DNA of 64,000 nucleotides, taken from NCBI GenBank assembly GCA_963693085.1, contig OY856409.1, positions 293,484,058-293,548,057 on the forward strand. Direction: 5' to 3'. This stretch comes from Alisma plantago-aquatica. Taxonomy: Eukaryota; Streptophyta; Magnoliopsida; Alismatales; Alismataceae. Numbering within the stretch: position 1 is the stretch's first letter; every line of letters begins with the position of its first letter. Positions 36,674 to 47,723 of this stretch are shown in pieces. The notes below the pieces were generated by a model. It saw only the letters and a program-made list of their open reading frames with translations. It did not search any database and was not told the origin of the DNA. The position numbers and the translations under genes are program-made.

Positions 36674-37156
36674 TTATGAAAGAGACACTAATGATGGTCC
36701 CACAAACTGTGTGGTGACTGTAGATGGAGTCACCAGCGGTGTCAGGGTGGTGGCAGATGCGAAGGGTGGTGACATTCTAGGAGAAAAGGGTTGATCTGTA
36801 AATGTTGATGTGAAAGCGGTGGAGGTGGAGGCGAACGAGGTGAAAGCGAGGTCGGGCGTTGATGTGAATGGAATGCCCAATGAGAAGGTGATTGAGGGGG
36901 AGGATGTGGGTGGAGGTGAGGATGCGGGGAAGGGATTTTTTGGTGGAATTATTGTGGAGACTGATGGGAGGGTGGTGGATTGTGGAATGGTGGAGGATGG
37001 TAGTGTGGTGGGGGTGGGGGTGGAGGTAAGCTCAACATTTAGACTCATGATGAAGGAGTCTAGTGATGAGGTGGTGATGTGTTCTTCAGGGAGAGGAGGT
37101 TCTTCTTCTGAATTTGGTCGTGATTTTGGCGTACCCAACTGTTGTTGTGTTTGCAA
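36674..37156 (-). other. Ser/Thr/Pro-rich linker of the A2 extra ORF
   Basis: An open 160-codon stretch dominated by Ser, Thr and Pro (for example TSTPTPTTLPSSTIPQ), within frame 0 of the extra ORF. It is low in complexity and probably disordered. Opposing plus-strand frames here are shadows. Confidence 0.7.
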
Positions 37157-38912
37157 ATGCCCTTTTGATGGTCATTTTACCGGGATTTTTGTTATTCTGG
37201 TTGCCGAGGCGGTGATGCTATGCGTCGTCTGACCTGCCTTTGCTTTCTTTTCTGCTACTTGGACCGACGCGAGGAGGTTAGTAAGCTCCTCTTCAGTGAA
37301 GAGAAGCTTATCTTTGTCATAATCTGCGAGCTCCGGTAGAGGAAGCAGCATCCTAGAAGATTTTACTGTGGGACAGAAGATGTAGTGTAGCTTAGCATCT
37401 CTTTCCTTAATGATGTATGAATTCTTTAAAGTCTGCTCATTGGTAAGGATGTCACCCTTGATCTTTGTGCATCTGGGTAGTAGTCTGTCCATCTTGAGAT
37501 AATTTAGAATTGAGGTTATGTGTCCTCCGACACATACTTCTTTCCCGAGGGCATAAGCTATGTGCTTGTGTATCAATTTCCATCCTATGTTGACCAGCAT
37601 CTCATTAAGGACGGACCAGAGGATGAAAAAATCGGAAATGCTAACATTCCCACCCTCTATCCTAGGGAAGAGTGTGCCAATGAGGATTTTTTGTAGTGTG
37701 TGCACCAACCCAGAATGAATATTTGAGGCCTTGCAGGTATTTGCCTCTTAGGTTAGGATCCCTGTCAGGGATTTCCAGAAGATATGCTTGTTGAACTGGG
37801 ATCTTTCAACGCCTACAGCTTTGGCTTTTTCCAACTGCTCCTTGTTGTCTATAAAGATTTCATTGAGCAGGTTTTCTATTATTACAACTCTGTTGCCAAA
37901 GAGTTTGGTGACCAACCTGCGGTCACCTCCGTCTCTTGATCTATCCATTATGTCCACTGCTTCTTTATGGAGGAAGGTGAAAAATTCAGTTGTTGGCTCA
38001 ACATAAGAATACTTTGCGACAAAACAGAATCTTGCAAGGTTGGCATTGTCGAGCAAGGTGAGGATTCTATCATAAACCCCCATCTTTTTCAGTACGTTGG
38101 AACAGACATACTTTGTCGGCTTCAGCATTTTATCGAAGGATGGGAGGGTGTGGATGAATAGGTTTGTTGGTGGTGGTGTTGTAGTGGTGAAGGTGGAGAA
38201 AATAGGAATAGTGGTGGTAGCGGGAGTTGTAATGGCAGATGTGGTAGTGGTTGATGGAATGTATCCCGCCAATATTTGTTCCCTTACAGTGGAAGGATGG
38301 ACTTGCTTCCTTGCCCATTTCTTTGTAGGTTGTTCTTTGGCAGTTTCCTGGGCCTTCCTCTTCCCCTTGGACTATGTGGTCGGGGATTCGTTCTCAAAAT
38401 TTGGGACGTATTCCGATCCTTCATCACTTGAAGATGTTTCTTCTATATTTTGTACAGGTTCCTCAGTTAAACACATGTTCATGCAGTCAATTTCGTTCAT
38501 GACCATGAGCAGGTTAACTTTTGGTGGGACCTTTCTCGTCTTGTCATAGATTTCTACAATCTTCTAGAGCTAGGTGTGTTATTCCATCAGTTGCTCCCTT
38601 GTCCAAAAGGGAGTGTCATCGGTTCTGGTGGCTTCTTTTACGGGTGATGCCATATCTAAAAAATTAGCAAAAAATCGTGTGTTAAAAGGATTTAAAATTG
38701 CAAAGATATCAAGTTTATTAAAACAAAAAGTTACATTATGTATGTGTTAATGTTTTTAGGTTTTAGTGGAACCCAAACGGTTTGTAAACCTGTGTGGGTC
38801 CAAACAATTTGTAAAATTGTTTGGGTCCAAATGGTTTTGAGATCGTTTGGCTTCAAATGGTTTTGCAAAAACGTTCGAAACACTTATTAACTGAAGAGTG
38901 AAAGAGAAAACC

Positions 38913-39290
38913 GTTTGGGTCCAAACGGTCTCGAGCTCAAACGGTTTCAAGACTGTTTGGCACCAAACGGTTTTAGGACTGTTTGGGTCCAAACGGTCTC
39001 GAGCTCAAACGGTTTCAAGACCATTTGGCACCAAACAGTTTTAGGACCATATGGGTCCAAACGATCTTGAGCTCAAATGGTTTCAAGACTGTTTGGCACC
39101 AAACAATTTTAGGACTGTTTGGGTCCAAACGGACTCAAGCTCAAACGGTTTAAGACTGATTGGCACCAAATGGTTTTAGGACCGTTTGGGTCCAAACGAT
39201 CTCGAGCTCAAACGGTTTCAAGACTGTTTGGCACCAAATGGTTTTAGGACCGTTTGGGTCCAAACAGTCTCGATCTCGTCGAGACCGTGA
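38913..39290. repeat. 68-bp tandem repeats upstream of the A2 extra ORF
   Basis: Units start GTTTGGGTCC at 38913, 38981, 39049 (ATATGGGTCC), 39117, 39184 and 39252: five full copies and a partial one. Degenerate pieces reach left to 38756 and similar words recur at 39725-39800. Each unit contains GGTC and GACC/GACT arms around AAACGG and GTTTGG, the same words as the LTR U3 repeats. Confidence 0.9.
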
Positions 39291-39299
39291 GGAAGGTGA

Positions 39300-39660
39300 A
39301 GTATCTGGAAGCACGGTTAATTGTTGAAAAGGAGGCGAAAGAAGCAAATGACGATGGCGACACGTGCGTCGACGGCTAATGAGAACCCCTTCGGCGACGT
39401 AGTGTTTGTGACGGCGAAAACAAGGTTGATGTCAAGCGTGGTATGGTGACGGAGAAGATGGCAGTGGCGATGGTGTCAAACTGTTGGTGTACCTTGTTGT
39501 GTGACGGCGATGCTGACAGTGAAAAACACACGGGGAAGATGGTGGTGTCGTCAGAGATGGTGGCAGAGAGAGTAGGTGTCATGAGTTACGCGGCAGCGAG
39601 AAACGGAGGAGATGAAACCGTGTCCGCGTGAGGATTTAGGGAGTTCGAGATTTTAGAAGA
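39300..39660 (-). other. CpG-rich leader upstream of the A2 extra ORF
   Basis: About 360 bp rich in CpG, CT-rich on the minus strand, between a TATA box and the 68-bp repeats. A 68-codon minus frame (39582-39376) has no recognised domain. It may be the leader or first exon of a separate transcript. Confidence 0.4.
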
Positions 39661-39683
39661 GGAAAAAGGGAGGGTTGGGGTTA

Positions 39684-39691
39684 TATTTATA
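39684..39691 (-). promoter_or_regulatory. Possible internal TATA box of A2
   Basis: The minus strand reads CCTATAAATATAACCCC, followed by the CpG- and CT-rich leader and then the extra ORF about 1 kb downstream. It resembles an ordinary plant core promoter. Activity is inferred. Confidence 0.4.
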
Positions 39692-40011
39692 GGATTTGGG
39701 GGGGGGCATTACAAATTCCCAAGGGTAAATGGTTTTGAGACCATTTGGGGTCCAAAAGGTTTCAAGACCATTTTGGTTCCAAATGGTTTCAAAACCGTTA
39801 GGTTAAGATTTAATTGGATTTTATATTTTTATGTTTGTTTTGGTTATTTATGTGAATTTTTATAATTTCAGATTAAAGATGATAAACCTAAATCAAATGA
39901 AGAGATTAGAAAAAACTAGGCAAAAATAAAAATGGTGATACTCAGATCTTGGGTTGCCTCCCAAGTAGCGCCTGGGTTTTACGTCGTTGGCCCGACGGAA
40001 ATCCGGTTTTG

Positions 40012-41463
40012 TTATGTTGATGCTGAGGGATCGTGGATATCGATAGTTTGTCTTGGTATTTTGTCTCCTGGTGTGTAATATCTCTTCAATCTGTGGCCAT
40101 TAACTATCCTCTCTCCCCCATTATTATCAAGGATGATGACTGCTCCTGTGGGGTAGATGTGTTTAATTGTGAAGGGTCCAGACCATTTCATGCGGATCTT
40201 TCTAGGAAACATCTTAAGTCTGGAATTGAAGAGGAGGACCTTATCTGTGACAGAAATGTCTTTTCTTTTGAGGTGGCCTTCGTGCCACATCTTTGTTTGT
40301 TCTTTATAGATTCTGGTACTTTGGTAAGTTGTCATTCTAAGCTCTTCAAATTCTTGTAGTTGAAGTTGTCTATATTCATCGGCGCTTTTGAGATCAAAGT
40401 TCAGCTCTTTGATGACCCACCAGGCCTTATGTTCCAGTTCAACTAGAAGATGGCATGATTTCCCATATACCAGTCGGAACGGGGTTGTTCCAATCGGTGT
40501 TTTATAAGCTATGCGGTAAGCCCAAAGGGCATCGAGAAGCTTGGTGGACTAGTTAGTACAATGTCTATTGACTGTTTTCTCTAATATTGCTTTCAGTTGT
40601 CTATTCAAAACTTCGACTTGGCCACTGGTTTGTGGATGGTAAGGTGTGGCGACCTTATGGTTGACTCCATATTTTTTTAGGAGGGCTTCAAAGCTTCTTT
40701 CCAGAAAATGGGTCCATCCATCGGATATGATAGTTTGAGGGACTCCGGATCTGGGGAAAATGGTATCTTTGAACATCTTAATGACTGGCTTTGAATCACT
40801 GGAAATGGTGGGTATAGCTTCTACCCATTTTGAGACATAATCCACAGTGAACAGTATGTAAGAAAATCCATAAGATGAGGGGAAGGGACCCATGTAGTCT
40901 ATTCCCCAAACATCAAAAAGTTCGATTTCTTGCCACAAAGTAAGAGGCATTTCATTCCTTTTTGTTATACCACCAGAAAGCTGACATTTATTGCATGATC
41001 TTACAAAATCATAGGAATATCTTGCTATTGTTGGCCAAAAGAAACCCGATTGTAGAACTTTCAGAGAGGTCTTTTTCAAACCCATGTGTCCCCCAGTGGG
41101 GCCAGAATGACAATGCTCTAAGACAGGAGTAATTTCCTCTTCTGGTATGCAGCGACGGAAAATCCCGTCTACACCTAGGTGAAAAAGATAGGGTTTGTCC
41201 CAGTAGTATAGTTTAACATCATGGAGAAATTTCTTTTTATCGTGGTGAGAGGCGGAAGGGTGGATGATTAATGTAGCCAAATAGTTCACTATGTCAGCGT
41301 ACCAGGGAAATCCAGTGGTAATTTTCATAAGTTGGTCGTCAGGGAGGGAGTCTCGGATAGGTACATTGTCTTCGTCTTGACATTTGATGCGACTTAGGTG
41401 ATCAGAGACGACATTTTCCACTCCACTTTTGTCTTTTATTTCAAGATCAAACTCTTGTAGCAT
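40012..41463 (-). pseudogene. A2 integrase
   Basis: The frame starts after RNase H with [15 protein letters not shown]. The zinc part has H-C-H ([14 protein letters not shown]) and CNKCQ (about 41135-40970). The core has WGIDYMGPF (first Asp, about 40905), IISDGWTHF (second Asp, about 40720) and [11 protein letters not shown] (Glu, about 40605), so all three catalytic residues remain. One stop at 40549, probably from a Trp codon, interrupts the frame, which then continues through WAYR and FRLVYGKSCHL to the GPF module (KWSGPFTIKHIYPTGAVII, about 40215-40160). No chromodomain follows, as expected for Athila. Confidence 0.9.
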
Positions 41464-41496
41464 TAATACCCAACGGATGAGTTTGGGTTTTGCATC

Positions 41497-42912
41497 CTAT
41501 TTCTGAATAAGATATTTGATGGCGGAGTGGTCTGTATATACTACGACCTTTGATCCAATTAGATAAGAATGAAATTTTTCGAAAGCGTAGATGACGGATA
41601 AGAATTCCTTTTCAGTAGTAGTATAATTCTTTTGCACCTCATCTAACGTCTTGGATGCGTAGTATATTACATATGGCTTTTTGTCTAGTCTCTGCCCCAA
41701 CACAGCCCCTATGGCATAGTCGCTAGTGTCACACATTATTTTAAAAGGTTGTGACCAGTCAGGCACTCTTAGAATGGGTGTTGAGATTAGAGCATTTTTC
41801 AAAGTTGTAAAGCTATGCAGGCATTCCTGGTCAAAGTTGAAATCAACATCCTTCGTCAAAAGGTATGTCATAGGTTTTGCTATTTTTGAGAAGTCTTTGA
41901 TAAATCTTCGGTAGAATCCGACATGACCCAAGAAGGCTCGCACTCCCCTTATGTCTTTGGGCAGTGACAACTTTGAGATGACATCAATTTTTGCCTTGTC
42001 TACTTCGATTCCTCTTTCGAAGGTGTTGTCCTCAGACATCGATGTCATCTCAACGGTCACCATAAAGTGACATTTTTCCCAGTTTAGGATAAGGTTTGTT
42101 TCCTCACATCTCTATAAGACTTTACTTAGGTTAAGCAGATAGTTATCAAAAGAGTCTCCGTATACTGAAAAATCATCCATAAACACCTCCATAATAGTTT
42201 CGGTTAATCCCGTGAAGATATCAGTCATGCACCTTTGAAAGGTTGCGGGTGTGTTGCATAACCCGAAGGGCATCCTTCTGAAGGTGTATGTTCCAAAAGG
42301 ACAAGTAAATGTCATTTTTTCTTGGCCTTCGGGGTGAATTGGGATTTGGTAAAACCTAGAATATCCATCGAGGTTGCAGAAAAAATTTTGGTGGGCTAGC
42401 CGCTCAAGGACCTCGTCAAGGAAGGGTAAGGGAAAATGGTCCTTCCTTGTTGATTTGTTCAATTTCCTATAATCAATGCACATTCTCCAACCAGTAATGG
42501 TCCTTGTAGGTACTAGTTCATTCTTATCATTTAGGACAACAGTGGTTCCCCCCTTTTTAGGGACCACTTGGAAAGGACTAACCCACTGGGAGTCAGAAAT
42601 TGGATAGATATTACCCGCTTTCAAGAGTTTAAGAACTTCGAGGCGAACTACCTCTTTCAGATTTGGGTTTAGTTTTCTATGGTGTTCCCTCGAGGGTTTG
42701 AACTCTTCTATCATGGGTAGTTTATGCATGCATAGAGTTGGGTTTATGCTTGTTAGGTCAATCATTTTGTACCCAATTGCTTTCTTGTGCTTCCTTAGTT
42801 CAGTGAGAAGCCTTTCTTCCTGGTCGTCAATCAGAGAGGAGCTAATGATAACTGGACATAATTTTTCTTCATCAAGGAAGACATGTTTCAGACCAGATGG
42901 TAGAGTTTTCAT
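41497..42912 (-). pseudogene. A2 reverse transcriptase and RNase H
   Basis: Reverse transcriptase spans about 42660-42120. Clear landmarks are WVSPFQVVPKKGG, MCIDYRKLN, FCNLDGYSRFYQIPI (first Asp), TFTCPFGTYTFRRMPFGLCN and the intact VFMDDFSVYG (about 42190-42160). A TAG stop at 42112 separates it from the thumb and RNase H, which has LGHVGFYRRFIKDFSK, FKIMCDTSDYAIGAVLGQ (Asp), TTTEKEFL (Glu) and VVVYTDHSAIKYL (Asp). A second stop precedes the integrase. All three parts share one frame, so few changes separate this from an intact gene. Confidence 0.92.
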
Positions 42913-42978
42913 TTCTGGGGCTTTGCGTACTTCTGTTTCCTCTAATATGGAGATAGATTTTAGTTCTTCAAAAGTGGC

Positions 42979-43743
42979 TTATGGGGCTTTTTCAGCTTGC
43001 TCCAAGTATTGCAGGCATTGTTGAACTAACTCGTTGGTTGAAAATTCAGCTTCCGGATTTATTAGAGCATCCTCTAGGGCATATGCTGGTTCTGGATTTT
43101 CTTGCTTGAGTTGAGACATTTTATCAATAGCTTCAAGCAGAAAAACCTCTTCATGGATACTAGGGCTCTTTAGGCTAATGAAAACCCTGAATTGAACAGT
43201 TTCTTTACCCAACCTCAAGGTAATTGTGCCAACCTCAACATCAATTAATGCTCTAGCTGTGGCGAGGAAGGGTCTACCAAAAATTATCAGGTACCTTAGG
43301 TCTTCTTTTATATCCATAATGACGAAATCACAAGGGGCATAAGAGTCCCTCCCCACTCTTACTGGAATATCTTCAATGATTCCAAGGGGTGCAGTAATGG
43401 TGGAGTCAGCGAGCTGGATAGTCATTGTTGTAGGCAACAAGTCAGTGAAACCTAATCTTTTGCACATGGAAAATGGCATAATTGATATGCTGGATCCCAA
43501 GTCGGCCAATCCCTTTTTACAAGAAGTGTTCCCAATACAGCATTGTATGCCAAAGGAGCCAGGGTCCTTTTGTTTTTTTGGCATTTTATTCAAAATGATA
43601 TCATAAGTGGTTTGGGCTAGCTTGACAGTTTCATGCTCCTTTGTCATATATTTCTTTGACAGCAAGGTCTTCAGATATTTGGACCAGGCTGGGATTTCAG
43701 ATAAGGCTTCGAGAAAAGGAATATACACATAAAGTTTCTGCAT
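42979..43743 (-). pseudogene. A2 aspartic protease
   Basis: A 254-codon stretch in frame with pol. The active-site segment reads GLADLGSSISIMPFSMCKRL (about 43518-43460), the Athila-like variant in which Asp-Leu-Gly replaces Asp-Thr/Ser-Gly. Then come QLADSTITAPLGIIEDIPV (flap), VGRDSYAPCDFVIMDI, and the second-half motif IIFGRPFLATARALID (about 43286-43240). A TAA stop at 42979 splits it from the reverse transcriptase. It would process Gag-Pol. Confidence 0.88.
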
Positions 43744-44938
43744 TGCCTCTTTGAAATTTTGGAATCTAGAGTCTAGTCTGGTTTCCTTTATCCAGTCAGG
43801 ATAGGGTATCCTAGGCTTATATTGTGTAACCTCTGGTTCTTTGGGACCTTGTTCCTTTTCTTTCCTTTCTTCAGCTTCTTGACCTGATTCTTCTATTGGG
43901 ATGATTTCAGTTACATCCCTATCTTCTTAGTTAACCAAGATGGCTTCAGTAAGAGCACGACCAGACCTTGTTTTAACAACATTTAATTGTTCTGGTTTAG
44001 TTTGATCGTGTCTTGGATTTGCTTCTGGATGGCCAGCGCAAGTGCCCACTGGAGGTTTTAGCTGAGCTGCTATCTATGTTAACTGAGTTTCCACAGCTTT
44101 TTGCTGAGCTTGCTGGTTAGCCAGCATGGTTTGTTGTGATTGCAGCATTTGTCTTATCAAGGATAGTTCATCAGTCTGCTACGGTGGGGCATTCTTTTAT
44201 TAGAACTGAGTGAGTTGCTACTGCCCCTGAGGTGGTTGTTGTTGAGGTGCTGGCAACTGAGGTTTTTGCGGATGTTACAAGTGAGTTTGTTGTAATTGCG
44301 GGTGCAGAGGAGGGTGAGTATTTTAGTAGTATGCAGAGGGATTTCTTGGGTAGTTGGATCTCTAGAAATTGCTTATAAAATTCCCTTTATTTTGGTTGTA
44401 GTTGCTTTGAAATCCTAGTGGTAGTCTGCTGGAGGATCCACCTTGTGTTTGATGTTGTGGGTTAGCAGTTCCCGCAGGATTTCCATATTAAAAACTAGGA
44501 TGATTTCTCGGTTGATTTGGATTATAGTAAGCTTTTCCTGATATGGAATGAATGGAATTTACTTGTTCTAGCATCTGATCCTCAGGGTGTTCAATGATTG
44601 GCTCATACTGTGGTTGAGGTGGTTGTAAATCCATCATTATTTTATAGGAGGCCACATGACAATGTGGGATGATCTGATGCATGACAGGCCTTGCAAGTTC
44701 CTGTGGCTGCTTTAGCTTGTTGGGGGTTCTTTTTTCTATCATACTCGCCAAATGATGCTTCGAGGGCTTGTTGTTTGTTGGCTATGGTTTTCAAAGCTTC
44801 ATCTATGGCTTTCATTTTCGTAGATTCTTCAGCTTTACAAACCTTTAGAACTCCTCCTGTGGTCGCCCTCCCCCAATTGGATTGATTTTCCGCTCTGAGA
44901 GTGGCGATTCTCCAGGCGTCTTCGTAGTTCTGTCTCAT
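43744..44938 (-). pseudogene. A2 gag C-terminus: zinc knuckle and Gln/Pro-rich linker
   Basis: After a frameshift near 44938 the frame reads MRQNYEDAWRIATLRAENQ and reaches CKACHASDHPTLSC (44700-44660), a C-x2-C-x4-H-x4-C knuckle with all four ligands, which would bind packaged RNA. Another frame carries MMDLQPPQPQYEPIIEHPED and a long Gln/Pro/Asn-rich stretch with many stops (44490-44060), then NVVKTRSGRAL and a charged linker into the protease. The linker is the most decayed part of the A2 coding region. Confidence 0.75.
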
Positions 44939-45798
44939 AAATTTCCTCCATATGAGGAATCTAAGAACTTTTTAATTTCATCACTTACTCCCCTGTAGAA
45001 AGTTTCTATGAGTTGATTTTGTGAGATTCCATGGTGAGGGCACTTCCTCAAGAGTTCCTTGAATCTTTCCCATGAGTCAGCCACTGACTCTCCCGGTAGT
45101 TGAAGGAATTGGTTGATTTTCCCTCTGATTTGGTAGGTTAGTGAAGGGGGGAAGAATTTCTCCAAGAACTTCTCTTCTAAGGGAGCCCAGGTGGTGATTG
45201 TCTCCCCATCCAAATAATTATACTAGCTTAGTGCTCTTCCAGACAAGGTGAAATTGAAGAGTCTAAGCATGACTGCATCCATGGTTGTTCCAGCTTGTGG
45301 TACCAACCTGCAAAGAGCTTTGAACCTCTTCAAATGGTCCATGCAGTCATCTCCGGCACTTCCACAGAATGAGATGCCCTGCATTATTTGGATCCATTGT
45401 GTCCTAATCTCAAAATTAGGTGTGTCGATGAGTGGTGGTTGAACTGGATGGTTGTCTTCGTAGTTCTTGGGAATAGTGTAGTCCCTTAGTTTCTTACTCC
45501 TTATCAACAGTTGTGCAGCAGCCTTGGCTGCTTCATTCTCAGCACGAATGTGGGCTTGCTCTTTAGCCCATCCTTCAGCTTGAACTTGGGCGCGCGTGTC
45601 GGCGATGAGTTGCGCTCGCTGGGCTGCTACGACAGTGTTGACCCTTTCCATCACTAGTGCAGCTTGGCGTTGATCTTTGGCCATTTGTCTGGATCTTTGA
45701 TGATTAAGTCTAATGCGGTGGTGGAAACTTCTCTCTACCTCAGATTCATACTCTGTATCAGGGGAGAATCCGAGATTATGTGATGGTTGCATACACAT
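44935..45798 (-). pseudogene. A2 gag capsid domain
   Basis: The start chosen is ATG 45798, 148 bp inside the primer site. A charged helical N-terminus (RIRLNHQRSRQMAKDQRQAA; AENEAAKAAAQLLI) precedes the capsid (retrotransposon gag family): GDDCMDHLKRFKALCRLV, RLFNFTLSGRAL, a stop at 45223, then LEEKFLEKFFPPSLT, DSWERFKELLRKCPHHGIS and LIETFYRGVSDEIKKFLD. Both halves are in one frame. The spacing and motifs match Athila-like gag. Confidence 0.88.
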
Positions 45799-45945
45799 CT
45801 TCTACTTGAGTAGAGGAAGAAACACACTTTTTAGATGATGTAAGAGATAAGATGAAATCTAGAGAATACGGAGTATTGTTTAAAGGAAAAGTGTAAAACC
45901 CTAACCAACTAGCAAGATGATAAATGAAATTAAAAAGTTATGTTA

Positions 45946-45963
45946 TCCCCGACAACGGTGCCA
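45946..45963 (-). other. A2 primer-binding site (tRNA-Asp type)
   Basis: The minus strand reads TGGCACCGTTGTCGGGGA, two changes from the plant tRNA-Asp complement, 5 bp from the LTR end. Confidence 0.9.
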
Positions 45964-47210
45964 ATTTTTGATGGAGCTTCCACTTGCGTGGAGTTGCGTG
46001 CACCACTAAAAATCCTAAAGATGGTAAATCTTTTAGGTTTAGCCTCACTTATGCTAGATTAAAAACTCCACCCATGTATGCTAGGATATGTGGAAGTCTT
46101 ATCGTAGTATAGTTAAGGGTCGAATCCACAGGACAACGGTCTTGTTAAGATCAACAAGATGGAAAACGTTAGAATTTCATTTAACTCCTCAACAGTTGGT
46201 ATTTAGATCAATGAGTTGGTTTGATTATTTAAGCTAAGTGCAAGTAAAGTAAAAGCAGGAAAGTAAGAAGGAAGGTAGATTTAAGGTTATAAACAATGTT
46301 AAGAAACCACTAGGATGTGATCGGCTTTCACCACCACTACACATGGATCAAAACATACATCACAATAACTTGACTTGCAAAGAAAAGAGTCTAATCAGTT
46401 AGTATCTTTGTAGGCTTAGCCTCCTTTTGGATAACTAACTATGAGAAACGTGGAAATGTTGCAATGTCAGCCATCCCTAGACGAATGGTCACTTACTTTG
46501 CATCACTCCCCACGCAAAGTGTGTTCCTCGACCTATCAAGGTTGTACTTTCATACGTCAACTGATTCCATTTCATAGTATGAAAGTATAATGATGGAGGT
46601 GAGTTTACTCCACTTCTTGAGAAACTCTCCTAGATACCGAACCAAATGTATGGTGACTACATACAACCTGGAACCAACAAACATTCGATATTCGAATCTA
46701 GAAGTACAAACATACACAATTTGCACTAAAAGATAATAGATAACACAAGGTGGTGATCAAGCAACTAGCATTCATTGAACGATTGATGTTGAACTGGAAA
46801 GATAGTGTTTTTTCTATTGAAAACTCAAGAATTACAATGCATGAAATGAAAACATGGGTAGCGGGGCTACTCCCCACACCCTAGTGTATAAGACTACTCG
46901 CTCATGGCAAGAATAAAGAAGGGGGTGAGAAATGAGAGAGAGAGCATCATCTCCATGAAGGAGGGAGGAAGGTTGACCCCTTGGAGAGAGAGAGAGAGAG
47001 TAATGATCTTCACACTTCGTAGCTTGTTTGATGATGAATCCTCCTCTTCCCACCTTCTTTGTCAATGAGAGAGAAAGTAGCTTATAGATGGAGTATGGAT
47101 CTCAGACCGGTAGCCTCGGGGCAGTGGGTGAAGGATGGAATGGCTCTGGAACAATAGAGGCAGACTTTGGACGTCTGAAACTTGATAATTTGTGAGGACC
47201 CTTCGGGTCT

Positions 47211-47218
47211 TATTTATA
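47211..47218 (-). promoter_or_regulatory. TATA box of A2 5' LTR
   Basis: TATAAATA on the minus strand, just downstream of the 27-bp repeats. It would start the full-length A2 RNA. Confidence 0.72.
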
Positions 47219-47249
47219 GGCTTTGAGTGGAACTCAAACGGTTTGGGAG

Positions 47250-47550
47250 ATTTGGGCCCAAATGGTCCTGAAGACCGTTTGGACTCTCTCTCGATTTGGA
47301 GACCATTTGGACTTTCTCAGTTTGGAAACCATTTGAGTCCTCATGGTTTGGAACCATTTGCCTTTATTCGATCTTGGGACCGTTTGACTTTACACGGTCT
47401 TGGGACCATTTGGCCTTCATTCGGTCTTGGGACTGTTTGGTGTCCATTCGATCTTGGGACCGTTTGATGTCCATTCGGTCTTGGGACTGTTTGGTTTCCA
47501 TTCGGTATTGGGATCGTTTGGTGTCCATTCGGTCTTGGGACCATTTGGAG
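47250..47550. repeat. 27-bp U3 repeats, A2 5' LTR
   Basis: Same array as 31950-32250, with small differences such as GGTATTGGGATCG in one unit. Confidence 0.85.
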
Positions 47551-47723
47551 CTTTTGTAATTTTTTGTTCTTTTCTATAAGAAGTGAAAAGGAAAAGTTAA
47601 TCTAATGGTATATTTACAAAAAGGTAGAAAGTTAAAGATTCTATCTAATTTAACTAAGAAAGAGTATGGAAAACTGAGGAAAACTAGTAAGATAACATCG
47701 CAAAATGGGAGGTTATCTGTTCT

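Larger units (their letters stand above)
33653..38653 (-). pseudogene. A2 extra ORF: plant-transposon-like domain plus tandem Ulp1 (C48) domains
   Basis: A single ancestral frame of about 1660 codons can be followed from ATG at 38653 (MASPVKEATRT) to the stop at 33653. Order: an acidic segment then a basic cluster KGKRKAQ with KKWARKQ (nuclear-signal-like, about 38375-38310); a region at 38180-37350 resembling the 'putative plant transposon protein' family (LPSFDKMLKPTKYV; VNIGWKLIHKHIAYALGKEV); a Ser/Thr/Pro-rich stretch (37150-36680); a coiled coil (36420-36165); an acidic stretch (35985-35500); then two C48 domains. Frame 0 is shared by 38653-35350 and 34441-33653, and frame +1 by 35343 to about 34440. 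Thus two frameshifts and several stops break it. Position corresponds to the env-like gene of Athila elements, but no signal peptide or membrane segment is seen. Confidence 0.75.
30673..47718 (-). mobile_element. Athila-like element A2, complete (17 kb), with extra gene cassette
   Basis: Minus-strand order: 5' LTR (47718-45969), tRNA-Asp-type primer site, gag, protease, reverse transcriptase, RNase H, integrase, a TATA/CpG-rich leader, 68-bp repeats, a 5-kb extra reading frame with Ulp1-like domains, polypurine tract, 3' LTR (32415-30673). Target copies GTTCT lie at 30668-30672 and 47719-47723. The uninterrupted site is seen in the X 5' LTR near 21615-21625. Pol keeps one frame from 43743 to 40012 with only point stops, so this is among the youngest coding insertions here. 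Confidence 0.93.
45969..47718 (-). repeat. A2 5' LTR (1750 bp)
   Basis: Plus strand TGATGGAG to GTTATCT; the final A of the 3' LTR is T here. TATA box at 47211-47218, U3 repeats at 47250-47550. Target copy GTTCT follows at 47719. Confidence 0.95.

Noticed and set aside
36810..37232. 140-codon plus-strand frame rich in Val, Glu and Gly
   Set aside because: It is the complement of the Ser/Thr/Pro-rich stretch of the extra ORF, which is in frame with its neighbours on the minus strand.
38913..39290. CRISPR-like array
   Set aside because: The 68-bp units are contiguous with no variable spacers, the repeats mutate throughout, and the setting is a plant retrotransposon.
39443..39631. Plus-strand 62-codon frame in the CpG-rich leader
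   Set aside because: Opposite to the element's transcription, short, and without a recognised domain.
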